Source: an uncultured Prevotella sp.
Lineage (GTDB): Bacteria > Bacteroidota > Bacteroidia > Bacteroidales > Bacteroidaceae
Assembly (NCBI GenBank): GCA_900318855.1
Contig: ONMG01000174.1
Location: 1-5,269, forward strand
DNA: 5,269 nt
Direction: 5' to 3'
The translations under genes and the position numbers were made by a program. This document shows, in pieces, positions 1 through 5,269 of the stretch. The notes under the pieces were generated by a model. The model saw only the letters and a list, made by a program, of their open reading frames with translations, was not told where the DNA came from and searched no databases. Positions within the stretch are counted from its first letter, which is position 1. Every line of letters starts with the position of its first letter.

Positions 1-22
1 CAATCATTCTTATCTATATGGG

Positions 23-67
23 AAAAATTAAAGGATTTCTCTTTGCCGTACGACATAGAGAAATCCT
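23..67 (-). terminator. Intrinsic terminator, distal member of a tandem pair
   Basis: A perfect 11-bp inverted repeat (32-42 AGGATTTCTCT, 57-67 AGAGAAATCCT) encloses a 14-nt loop. Read leftward, the hairpin is followed directly by TTAATTTTTCC (31-21), a U-rich tail. That makes it a credible Rho-independent terminator for the minus-strand peptidase unit, whose stop codon lies about 85 nt upstream. Read rightward, no T tract follows the stem, so a role for a plus-strand gene is less likely. What lies left of position 1 is unknown. Confidence 0.7.
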
Positions 68-90
68 AATGACCGATTTGGGATAAAGCA

Positions 91-128
91 ATGCCCCCAT
101 AGCGCAAAAGACTGCTCTATGGGGGCAT
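91..128 (-). terminator. Strong hairpin just after the C1B peptidase gene, proximal terminator
   Basis: A perfect 12-bp inverted repeat (91-102 ATGCCCCCATAG, 117-128 CTATGGGGGCAT) surrounds a 14-nt loop. It begins 24 nt past the stop codon of the minus-strand cysteine peptidase gene. The stem has a run of five consecutive G:C pairs. The leftward tail is TGCTTTAT, only moderately U-rich, so termination here may be partial, or the hairpin may protect the mRNA 3' end, with the second hairpin at 67-32 acting as backstop. Confidence 0.7.
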
Positions 129-152
129 ATTATAATAGGTAGAAGGAAGGGC

Positions 153-1349
153 TTAAATGCCCAACTTCTTGCGAATGTCCTTAGGCACGGCGTTCTTGTT
201 CACCATGAAGTCCATTGTATTGGCTACGATGAAGTTCTTTGTCATATACCAAATGCCCTTATAGTCGCCGGTTTCACCCCAAGAGTTCTTCACCATATAG
301 TATTCCTTACCGTTCTGGTCCTTAGCAATGCCGAAGATCAGCATGCCATGGTCGTCGGTGAGCTGCCAGTTGTCGAAGCGCTCTTGACGGAGTTTCTGTG
401 TCGGTGTCACCTCAGGCACCTTACATCCCAACGAGTCGATGATGCTGATACGCTTCTCTCTGGGCAGTTTCAGCCAGCGGTCCATGTCGGAACCACTGAC
501 GCGCTCCACCTTCTTGGTATCGATGGCATAGGCAAGGCCCTTGCGCGTGAATCCATCTTCCGACACGTCGCCGCCCCAGGCAACGGTATAGCCGTTCATG
601 ATGGCATTGTCGATGATGCGGCTGAGGTCGTCGATAGGCACGTTCCAGCTCAGTGGGTTGCGCCAGTTATCCTGCACTTCCACTGCGAAGGCCTTCCAGA
701 AGGGATGGTGTGTGTAGCTGGTAAAGCTCACGTAGTCGTCCCAGTTCAAGCCCAGGCTGGAAGCAAACGACTTCGGAGTATAGGTCTGTCCTTCATAGGT
801 GAAGGATTCCGGGCATTTGCCCAAATAGGCGTCGAGGATTCCCTGCAGGCCAACAAGCCACTGAGTAGACAGCTTCTTGGAGTTGCTCGTGGCGACTGCT
901 TTCACATAGGGAGTGAGCAGACTGAAGAACTCTCCGAAGTTGTTGAGTGAGTCGCCATAGAGTGTGCCGGGAGCGGGCATAGCCGTCTCAGGCACAATAC
1001 CGTAGTTCTCAATGCAGTAGAGAGGGTCGTATGCGCTGCCGCCTTCAGCAAACTGGCAGTCGCCATGCAGGCGCACCACCTGGACGGCGCGGTCGCGGTA
1101 GGTCTTGTTGCACACATAGCTCTCGCAGAGGTCATAGGTCTTGCCTGTAGCTTTGAGGATTTCAGACTCAAAGAAGCTCAGTGTGGAGTAGTCCCAGCAG
1201 GTGCCGCTACGGCTCTGATTCTTCACGCTGGTGATGGGATTCTCCTTGATAGTGGTGAAGACAGGCTTGTTGGGGTTTGCTTTTTTCCCCTTGGCGCTTG
1301 CCCCTGCGGAGATGAGGACAAGCGCTACAATCATCAGTATTTTCTTCAT
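153..1349 (-). CDS. Secreted C1B cysteine peptidase (bleomycin hydrolase / aminopeptidase C-like)
   Basis: Papain-fold cysteine peptidase of family C1B, 398 residues, predicted to be exported to the periplasm or beyond and to trim peptides, probably as an aminopeptidase. The N-terminus is a signal peptide: MKK, a hydrophobic core (residues 4-13), and a likely cut after A-S-A (residue 19); there is no lipobox. The catalytic set is visible: oxyanion Gln45 and nucleophile Cys51 in QSRSGTCWDYS, His334 in DDHGMLIFG, and Asn355 in VKNSWG. The LHGD...EGGS stretch (94-105) followed by NYGIVPE (115-121) is typical of C1B. It is shorter than cytoplasmic PepC (about 440-450 residues), as expected for the exported Bacteroidota form. 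I chose the start at 1349 because an upstream in-frame ATG (1472) would place 41 non-signal residues inside the pepP 3' end. It lies 35 nt downstream of pepP with no promoter motif between, so cotranscription is likely. The natural substrate and true exopeptidase activity are inferred. Six non-catalytic cysteines are unusual. Confidence 0.92.
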   Translation of the reverse strand: MKKILMIVALVLISAGASAKGKKANPNKPVFTTIKENPITSVKNQSRSGTCWDYSTLSFFESEILKATGKTYDLCESYVCNKTYRDRAVQVVRLHGDCQFAEGGSAYDPLYCIENYGIVPETAMPAPGTLYGDSLNNFGEFFSLLTPYVKAVATSNSKKLSTQWLVGLQGILDAYLGKCPESFTYEGQTYTPKSFASSLGLNWDDYVSFTSYTHHPFWKAFAVEVQDNWRNPLSWNVPIDDLSRIIDNAIMNGYTVAWGGDVSEDGFTRKGLAYAIDTKKVERVSGSDMDRWLKLPREKRISIIDSLGCKVPEVTPTQKLRQERFDNWQLTDDHGMLIFGIAKDQNGKEYYMVKNSWGETGDYKGIWYMTKNFIVANTMDFMVNKNAVPKDIRKKLGI

Positions 1350-1384
1350 TCTGTTTGTTGTAATTATATGTATTGATGTAGATT

Positions 1385-2800
1385 TTAGTTTGCTTCCGCC
1401 CGTGCGGCCGCCATGTAGGCTTCCACATCCTTGGGGTGGTAGGGGATGATGTCTTGACCAATGAAGCGGCATCCTTCTTTGGTGACCAGCACATCGTCCT
1501 CGATGCGAATTCCGCCAAAGTCCTTAAAGGTGTCGAGTTTATCGAAGTTGAGGAAGTCCTTGCAGTGGCCTTTGGCGCGCCAGTCATCGATGAGGGCAGG
1601 GATGAAGTAGATGCCCGGTTCGTCGGTCACCACAAATCCCTCTTCGAGCCGACGGCCCATGCGCAGGCAATTGGTGCCGAACTGTTCAAGATTCGGCCGT
1701 GTCTCTTCATCGAACCCTACATTGATTTGGTCAAGATTCTCCATGTCATGGACATCCATACCCATCATGTGGCCCAAACCGTGAGGAAGGAACATGGCGT
1801 GGGCTCCGGCTCTCACCGCCTCTTCGGTGTCGCCTTTTGCAAGCCCGAGTTCCTTCATGCGGTCGAAGATATGGCGGCACACGGCAAAGTGGACATCGGC
1901 ATACTTCACACCCGGCTTCGCCAACTGTAGCACCATGTCGTGGCACTCTTCGACGACGGTGTAGACATCAAGCTGCCGCTGGGTGAATGTTCCGTTCACC
2001 GGATAGGTGCGGGTATTGTCGGAGCAATAATTGTTTACTGTCTCGGCACCGGCATCACAGAGCACGAGTCTTCCGTCCTCCAGTTCGCGCATGGAGGGAT
2101 TGCCGTGCATGATTTCTCCATGCTGGGAGAAGATAGTGGGGAAGCTCACCATGGCACCATAGCTGTTGGCAACTCCGTCCACCTGACCGCCAATGTATTT
2201 CTCTGTGACGCCGGGACGGGTGAGCCGCATGGCTGTGGTGTGCATTCTGTATCCGATGACGGCTGCTCTCTCGAGTTCCTCAATCTCCTGCGGCTCCTTT
2301 GCGGAACGCATCTTCACAATGGCGCGGATGAGCGGCATGGAGGCTGCCTCCTTCTGCTGGCTGGGATGAATGCCCAGGAGGTCGTACACCTGGAGAGCGA
2401 TGTCGGCCCGGTAAGGAGGCAGGAAATGGATGGTGCGCTTCTTCGACAAGGCATCGTTGCAGATGCCCTGAAGGGCTTTCATGGGTGCCGAAAGTGCTAC
2501 GCCGGCTTGGTTGGCCATGTCGGCAACACTGTCGACTGAGCCGTACCATACGATGTCGTCGAGACTGATGTCGTCGCCGACCAGTGTCTCGCTGTCGTTA
2601 TCAATGTCGATAACTCCCACAAGACCATCACGGTTAAGGCCAAAGTAATACAGGAATGAGGAATCCTGCCGGAAGGGGTAGTAACCGTTGTTGGGGAAGT
2701 TACACGGCGATTCATTGTTGCCAAACAAGATGATGACGCCACTCTTCACTAGCTTCTTGAGCTCGGCACGGCGCCTTATGTAGGTATCTCTTGTGAACAT
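1385..2800 (-). CDS. pepP: Xaa-Pro aminopeptidase (aminopeptidase P, family M24B)
   Basis: Cytoplasmic dinuclear-metal aminopeptidase that removes an N-terminal residue preceding proline; 471 residues with no signal peptide. Residues 5-135 form the aminopeptidase P N-terminal domain, with the hallmark stretch FRQDSSFLYYFG (43-54). Residues about 173-440 form the pita-bread M24 domain. The five metal ligands can be placed by comparison with E. coli PepP: Asp249 (CDAGAE), Asp261 (CSDNTRTYP), His344 (in HGLGHMMGMDVHD), Glu394 (TDEPGIYF) and Glu434 (GGIRIEDD). His340 and His351 match the conserved active-site histidines. Compared with E. coli there is one extra residue between the two Asp ligands and about 17 more between the two Glu ligands; I believe the latter is normal for the Bacteroidota branch. 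The start at 2800 places the N-terminal domain in full. It lies about 27 nt after a predicted transcription start and is first gene of a unit with the C1B peptidase. Confidence 0.95.
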   Translation of the reverse strand: MFTRDTYIRRRAELKKLVKSGVIILFGNNESPCNFPNNGYYPFRQDSSFLYYFGLNRDGLVGVIDIDNDSETLVGDDISLDDIVWYGSVDSVADMANQAGVALSAPMKALQGICNDALSKKRTIHFLPPYRADIALQVYDLLGIHPSQQKEAASMPLIRAIVKMRSAKEPQEIEELERAAVIGYRMHTTAMRLTRPGVTEKYIGGQVDGVANSYGAMVSFPTIFSQHGEIMHGNPSMRELEDGRLVLCDAGAETVNNYCSDNTRTYPVNGTFTQRQLDVYTVVEECHDMVLQLAKPGVKYADVHFAVCRHIFDRMKELGLAKGDTEEAVRAGAHAMFLPHGLGHMMGMDVHDMENLDQINVGFDEETRPNLEQFGTNCLRMGRRLEEGFVVTDEPGIYFIPALIDDWRAKGHCKDFLNFDKLDTFKDFGGIRIEDDVLVTKEGCRFIGQDIIPYHPKDVEAYMAAARAEAN

Positions 2801-2831
2801 AATATGATGAATTTAATACTTATATGGCATG

Positions 2832-2839
2832 CAAAGTTA
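2832..2839 (-). promoter_or_regulatory. Bacteroidota-type -7 promoter element for pepP and the C1B peptidase gene
   Basis: On the minus strand the octamer reads TAACTTTG, an exact match to the Bacteroidota -7 consensus TAnnTTTG, followed by CATGCC. Transcription would start near 2827, giving a leader of about 27 nt before the ATG at 2800. The -33 box is weak. The nearest minus-strand TTG trinucleotides lie 14 bp (2856-2854) and 28 bp (2870-2868) upstream of the octamer, neither at the usual 19-21 bp. The leader is AT-rich with no Shine-Dalgarno, as is usual in this phylum. Confidence 0.6.
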
Positions 2840-2878
2840 CTAAATACTTCCTGCAATCCCTAAGAATCAAGCGTGAAT

Positions 2879-2894
2879 TTATAAATCTTTATAA
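2879..2894. repeat. AT-only 7-bp palindrome upstream of the pepP promoter
   Basis: TTATAAA and TTTATAA are perfect inverted copies separated by TC. The site is centred about 60 bp upstream of the predicted pepP transcription start, where activator sites or AT-rich upstream elements are found. Its simple composition means chance is a serious alternative. The rest of the 2801-2954 gap holds the pepP promoter. I see no convincing terminator for the ligase gene there. Confidence 0.3.
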
Positions 2895-2954
2895 GCTGGA
2901 GGTGCTTTTTGATGCCATTTGCTATCTTTTGCCGGGAGGTCACTGCGCCTCTTC

Positions 2955-4934
2955 TCACTGGGCCTCTTTTGCGAATCGGCTGACGAACTCATCCTCCGAG
3001 ATGATGGGAATCTGCAGCTCCTGGGCCTTACGGTTCTTGCCTGACGTTGACTGTATATCGTTGTTGATAAGATAGCTTGTCGACTTACTGACGCTGCCTG
3101 TCACCTTGCCGCCCTGTGACTCGATGTAGGCTTTCAGCTCATTGCGGTTCTTGTAATGGTGGACGTCGCCCGTGATTACAAAGGTGAGACCCTGACAGGA
3201 ATCCCCAGAGGCCTGGGCCGATTCCTGGCTGATGTGCAGGATGTTGAGCAGGCGGTCGGCGACATCCTTGTTACGGGTGTCGTGGAACCATTTCACCACT
3301 TGGGCCGACTTCTCTGGACCAATGCCCGGAAGAATGGCGAAGTGGGCAGGGTTGTCGGTTGTAGAAGCTACCTCGATCAAGTCGCCGATGGGGTAGTGAT
3401 TAAGCAGGCGTTTGCACACATCGACACCGCAGAGAGGGATGCACAGTGCGTAGAGCAGATGACGGGCGTCGGTCTGGCGTGAGCGCTCCACCGACTGAAG
3501 GAGGTTCGTCACTGATTTGCGCCCGAAGCCTTCCATAGAGGAGAGTTCTGTGGCGTGAGCACCCAACGAGAAGATGTCGGCAAAGTCGGTTATCCAACCT
3601 AAGTTGATGAACTTGGCGAGCGTTTGCTCTGAAATGCCGTCGATGTCGAGGCCTTCCTTAGAGACAAAGCGTGCGAATTTCTTGAGTTGCTTGGCCGGAC
3701 AGTCGGGGTTCGTGCAATGGAGCGTGAGCGTTCCGCTGGCGGGGCTTTGCCGGATTATGGTGGGTGCCTGGCAGACCGGGCACTTGTCGGGCACCGTGAA
3801 TGTGCCCTCGGCGCGTTCCACCTTTATCACTTTGGGTATAATCTTATTGGCCTTGATGACCTCCAGCACCGTACCCTTGTCGCCGATGCCGAGACGTCGG
3901 CATTCGCTGATGTTGCAGAGCGAGGCCCGCTTCACGGTGGTGCCCTCGAGCTCCACGGGCTGGAACACGGCAACGGGAGAGATGGTGGATGCTGCACACG
4001 ACCATTCGATGTGGTCGAGTGAGGTCTGGGCGCTCTCGTCCTGCCATTTGAAGGCGAATCCTGCCCTCGTGGCATGGTGCCCGGTGATGGAGCCGGTGGC
4101 GGCATAGGCGGTATCGTCGTAAGTGATGACAAGGCCGTCGACGGGGTAGGGGTTCTCCCCGTTGGTCACCTTCTCCGTCCACTTGTCAATGACGTCCTGC
4201 AGATGTGCTGTTGTTGGTTGTTCTATGTATTCGTGCTCCACCGTCTGAAGACCCATCTCTTGCAGCCATTCCATCCTTCGGCCCCAGGAGTTGATGTCGT
4301 CATCCGTGTGGACCAGTGTGAACGGAATCCAATGGATATGGCGCTGTCTCACCTCGTCGACATCCTTCAGCGTGAGTGAGCCCGAGGCCAGATTGCGGGG
4401 ATTGGCATATTCCTCGTCCGACTCCATGTTGAAGCGCTCGAAGTCGGCATACGAAATGACGGCCTCGCCACGTATCACCACATGACCTTCGTACTTGATG
4501 GTTTGAGGTATTCCTTCAATGGCCGGTGTCAAGTGAGTGATATTGGTGCCTATATGACCGTTGCCGCGCGTCACTACCTTGGAGAGCCGCCCTTTGTCGT
4601 AGGTCACCACAAGGGTGAGGCCGTCCAGCTTCCAGCTCAGCCATATCGGTCGCATCTCGGCCCATTTGGCCAGGTCGGTCACCTTCTTGGTCTTGGCCAG
4701 CGAGAGTGCGGGATATTCGTGCGCCTCCTTCTGACCCGCAATATTGTCTTCCGAGACCTTGCTGGTGGGACTGTCCGGCAGCACCTCTCCCGTCTCGGCT
4801 TCGAGTTGCTTCAGACGGTCGAAGCGTGCATCCCATTCGTAGTCGGTCATCACCTCTGCCCGCCCGTTATAGTAGGCGTCTGAGGCCTGATTGAGCTGAT
4901 CAATCAGCTGTTGCATCTCTTCAATCTTGTTCAT
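2955..4934 (-). CDS. ligA: Divergent NAD+-dependent DNA ligase (LigA-like) with BRCT domain
   Basis: Predicted NAD+-dependent polynucleotide ligase, 659 residues, close to the usual LigA length (about 670). Domain order is complete. Domain Ia (about 1-65) has Tyr21 and D31-x-x-W-D35. The adenylation domain (about 66-305) has the nucleotidyl lysine Lys102 in KLDG, TRGNG (122-126), RGE (155-157), NPRN (178-181), VDGLVI (265-270) and Lys296 in AFKW. An OB fold covers about 306-375. A four-cysteine zinc finger uses Cys385, 388, 407 and 412. Helix-hairpin-helix repeats (about 425-565) include LPGIGPEKS, and a BRCT domain spans about 578-655. Many positions essential in E. coli LigA are changed: His23 to Tyr22, Tyr35 to Trp34, Glu113 to Ser100, Arg208 to Thr188, Lys290 to Thr271, Arg333-Thr334 to Ala314-Ala315, Arg379 to Lys361. 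It resembles a second NAD+-ligase lineage that I recall from Clostridia and phages, so it may be a paralogue with a repair role rather than the replicative enzyme. The start places Tyr21 at nearly the E. coli spacing. Stop is TGA. The symbol denotes family, not orthology. Confidence 0.88.
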   Translation of the reverse strand: MNKIEEMQQLIDQLNQASDAYYNGRAEVMTDYEWDARFDRLKQLEAETGEVLPDSPTSKVSEDNIAGQKEAHEYPALSLAKTKKVTDLAKWAEMRPIWLSWKLDGLTLVVTYDKGRLSKVVTRGNGHIGTNITHLTPAIEGIPQTIKYEGHVVIRGEAVISYADFERFNMESDEEYANPRNLASGSLTLKDVDEVRQRHIHWIPFTLVHTDDDINSWGRRMEWLQEMGLQTVEHEYIEQPTTAHLQDVIDKWTEKVTNGENPYPVDGLVITYDDTAYAATGSITGHHATRAGFAFKWQDESAQTSLDHIEWSCAASTISPVAVFQPVELEGTTVKRASLCNISECRRLGIGDKGTVLEVIKANKIIPKVIKVERAEGTFTVPDKCPVCQAPTIIRQSPASGTLTLHCTNPDCPAKQLKKFARFVSKEGLDIDGISEQTLAKFINLGWITDFADIFSLGAHATELSSMEGFGRKSVTNLLQSVERSRQTDARHLLYALCIPLCGVDVCKRLLNHYPIGDLIEVASTTDNPAHFAILPGIGPEKSAQVVKWFHDTRNKDVADRLLNILHISQESAQASGDSCQGLTFVITGDVHHYKNRNELKAYIESQGGKVTGSVSKSTSYLINNDIQSTSGKNRKAQELQIPIISEDEFVSRFAKEAQ

Positions 4935-5006
4935 AGTCCTTTTGTAGCTAAGGTGCCACTTCCCTCACCGTGATGTATGGCAGGGAGGGCCCTGGAGTCA
5001 AGGATG

Positions 5007-5014
5007 CAAAAATA
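5007..5014 (-). promoter_or_regulatory. Bacteroidota-type -7 promoter element for the ligase gene
   Basis: The minus strand reads TATTTTTG here, matching TAnnTTTG. A degenerate -33 box, TTCG (5039-5036), lies 21 bp upstream, which is the expected spacing. Transcription would start near 5002, giving a leader of about 67 nt before the ATG at 4934. The A-rich setting makes a chance match easier than for the other two promoters. Confidence 0.5.
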
Positions 5015-5079
5015 AGAAATTAATCTGATAAAGGCCGAAGAAAGTAGACTCTTTTTTCGGCTGTCTCCCGGATTGTTGT

Positions 5080-5087
5080 TACCTTTG
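5080..5087 (+). promoter_or_regulatory. Bacteroidota-type -7 promoter element for the rightward gene
   Basis: TACCTTTG is an exact and typical form of the Bacteroidota -7 element TAnnTTTG. A T-rich stretch (5052-5057) ending roughly 20 bp upstream may serve as a poor -33 box, though no exact TTTG is present. The predicted start is near 5093, giving a leader of about 47 nt before the ATG at 5140. It is arranged back to back with the ligase promoter, with the two -33 regions separated by about 12 bp. Confidence 0.6.
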
Positions 5088-5103
5088 TCCGCACAAAGAA
5101 CGC

Positions 5104-5123
5104 GCTGCGGTGAGTGCCGCAGC
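5104..5123 (+). promoter_or_regulatory. Hairpin in the 5' leader of the rightward gene
   Basis: GCTGCGG (5104-5110) and CCGCAGC (5117-5123) form a perfect, mostly G:C 7-bp stem with the 6-nt loop TGAGTG. It starts about 11 nt after the predicted transcription start and ends 16 nt before the candidate ATG at 5140. No T tract follows, so it is not an intrinsic terminator. It could stabilise the mRNA, affect ribosome loading or bind a protein at the DNA level. No known riboswitch class is recognised. Confidence 0.45.
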
Positions 5124-5139
5124 CAATAGTAGTAGGGAT

Positions 5140-5269
5140 ATGAAGATTGAAGTGTCGGATGAGATAGAGTCGGTATGCCCCTCGTGTAGTGTCCTGATCA
5201 TTTTTTCTTTTATACTCATAACTTCGGATAAAGAGAAATTAACTTCACTCTTGCATCCTCTGTACGGAA
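5140..5269 (+). CDS. N-terminal fragment of an uncharacterised protein, cut by the window end
   Basis: An open frame starts at ATG 5140 (MKIEVSDEIESVCPSC) and stays open for 43 codons to the last base. The first half is acidic with a CPSC pair. Residues 18-27 are hydrophobic (VLIIFSFILI), followed by a charged stretch (SDKEKL). Support for a gene comes from a good -7 element about 53 nt upstream and a hairpin leader. The opening residues remind me of B3/4-domain proteins (related to the phenylalanyl-tRNA synthetase beta B3/B4 region), which in Bacteroidota often begin with a similar K-I-x-V-S-x-E-I...CP pattern. This rests on memory and only about 14 residues, and the following residues fit less well. 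The DNA from about 5195 on is AT-richer than the neighbouring genes, so a frameshifted, decayed or non-coding stretch is possible. Function is left open. Confidence 0.5.
   Translation, partial: MKIEVSDEIESVCPSCSVLIIFSFILITSDKEKLTSLLHPLYG

Noticed and set aside
1350..1472. An in-frame N-terminal extension of the C1B peptidase starting at ATG 1472
   Set aside because: The extra 41 residues overlap the pepP 3' end, look like out-of-frame coding sequence (rich in His, Pro, Gly), and would bury a clean signal peptide that begins at ATG 1349.
1940..2539. A long plus-strand open frame antisense to pepP, about 199 codons
   Set aside because: It lies wholly within the conserved M24B coding frame on the other strand, and its translation shows no recognisable family motif. 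The frame is best explained as a shadow of a GC-biased gene.
2824..3075. A small plus-strand frame spanning the ligase-pepP gap
   Set aside because: Half of it is antisense to the ligase BRCT domain and the rest covers the pepP promoter. Its translation shows no family signature.
3574..4107. A plus-strand open frame of about 177 codons antisense to the ligase gene
   Set aside because: The opposite strand encodes the adenylation domain, OB fold and zinc finger without a break. The antisense product has no recognisable motif and there is no promoter motif before it.
2955..4934. Reading the ligase gene as a decaying pseudogene because of its altered catalytic residues
   Set aside because: There is no frameshift or internal stop, all domains are full length, and the nucleotidyl lysine, zinc cysteines and BRCT core are intact. 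Several of the changes recur in homologues I recall from other phyla.
5104..5123. The leader hairpin as an intrinsic terminator or attenuator
   Set aside because: No T tract follows the stem on either strand, and no leader peptide or competing anti-terminator stem is visible.

Overview
The window looks like chromosomal DNA of a member of the Bacteroidota, probably a Bacteroidales/Prevotellaceae-type species. The evidence is the form of the two peptidases, start sites without clear Shine-Dalgarno motifs, and three upstream octamers of the Bacteroidota -7 form TAnnTTTG placed where promoters are expected. The genus is inferred, not proven.

Layout: most of the window (153-4934) is transcribed leftward. 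From right to left on the minus strand lie a divergent NAD+-dependent DNA ligase (4934-2955), a 154-nt gap carrying the next promoter, a cytoplasmic Xaa-Pro aminopeptidase of family M24B (2800-1385) and, 35 nt further on, a signal-peptide-bearing C1B (bleomycin hydrolase/aminopeptidase C-like) cysteine peptidase (1349-153). The two peptidase genes look like one transcription unit. It ends in two successive long hairpins (128-91, then 67-32 with a U-rich tail). At the right edge, a 205-nt divergent intergenic region separates the ligase from a rightward gene cut off by the window end (5140 onward). That gene has a textbook TACCTTTG promoter element and a perfect 7-bp hairpin in its leader.

How the genes relate: the two peptidases plausibly serve peptide breakdown on either side of the inner membrane, the C1B enzyme outside the cytoplasm and the proline-specific enzyme inside. 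The ligase has its own promoter and no obvious functional tie to them.

The most interesting object is the ligase. It keeps the full LigA domain order (Ia, nucleotidyltransferase, OB, zinc finger, HhH, BRCT) and the nucleotidyl lysine. However, it departs from the canonical enzyme at many positions that are essential in E. coli LigA, which suggests a second, specialised NAD+-ligase lineage rather than the housekeeping enzyme. I see no CRISPR array, insertion sequence, tRNA or rRNA.
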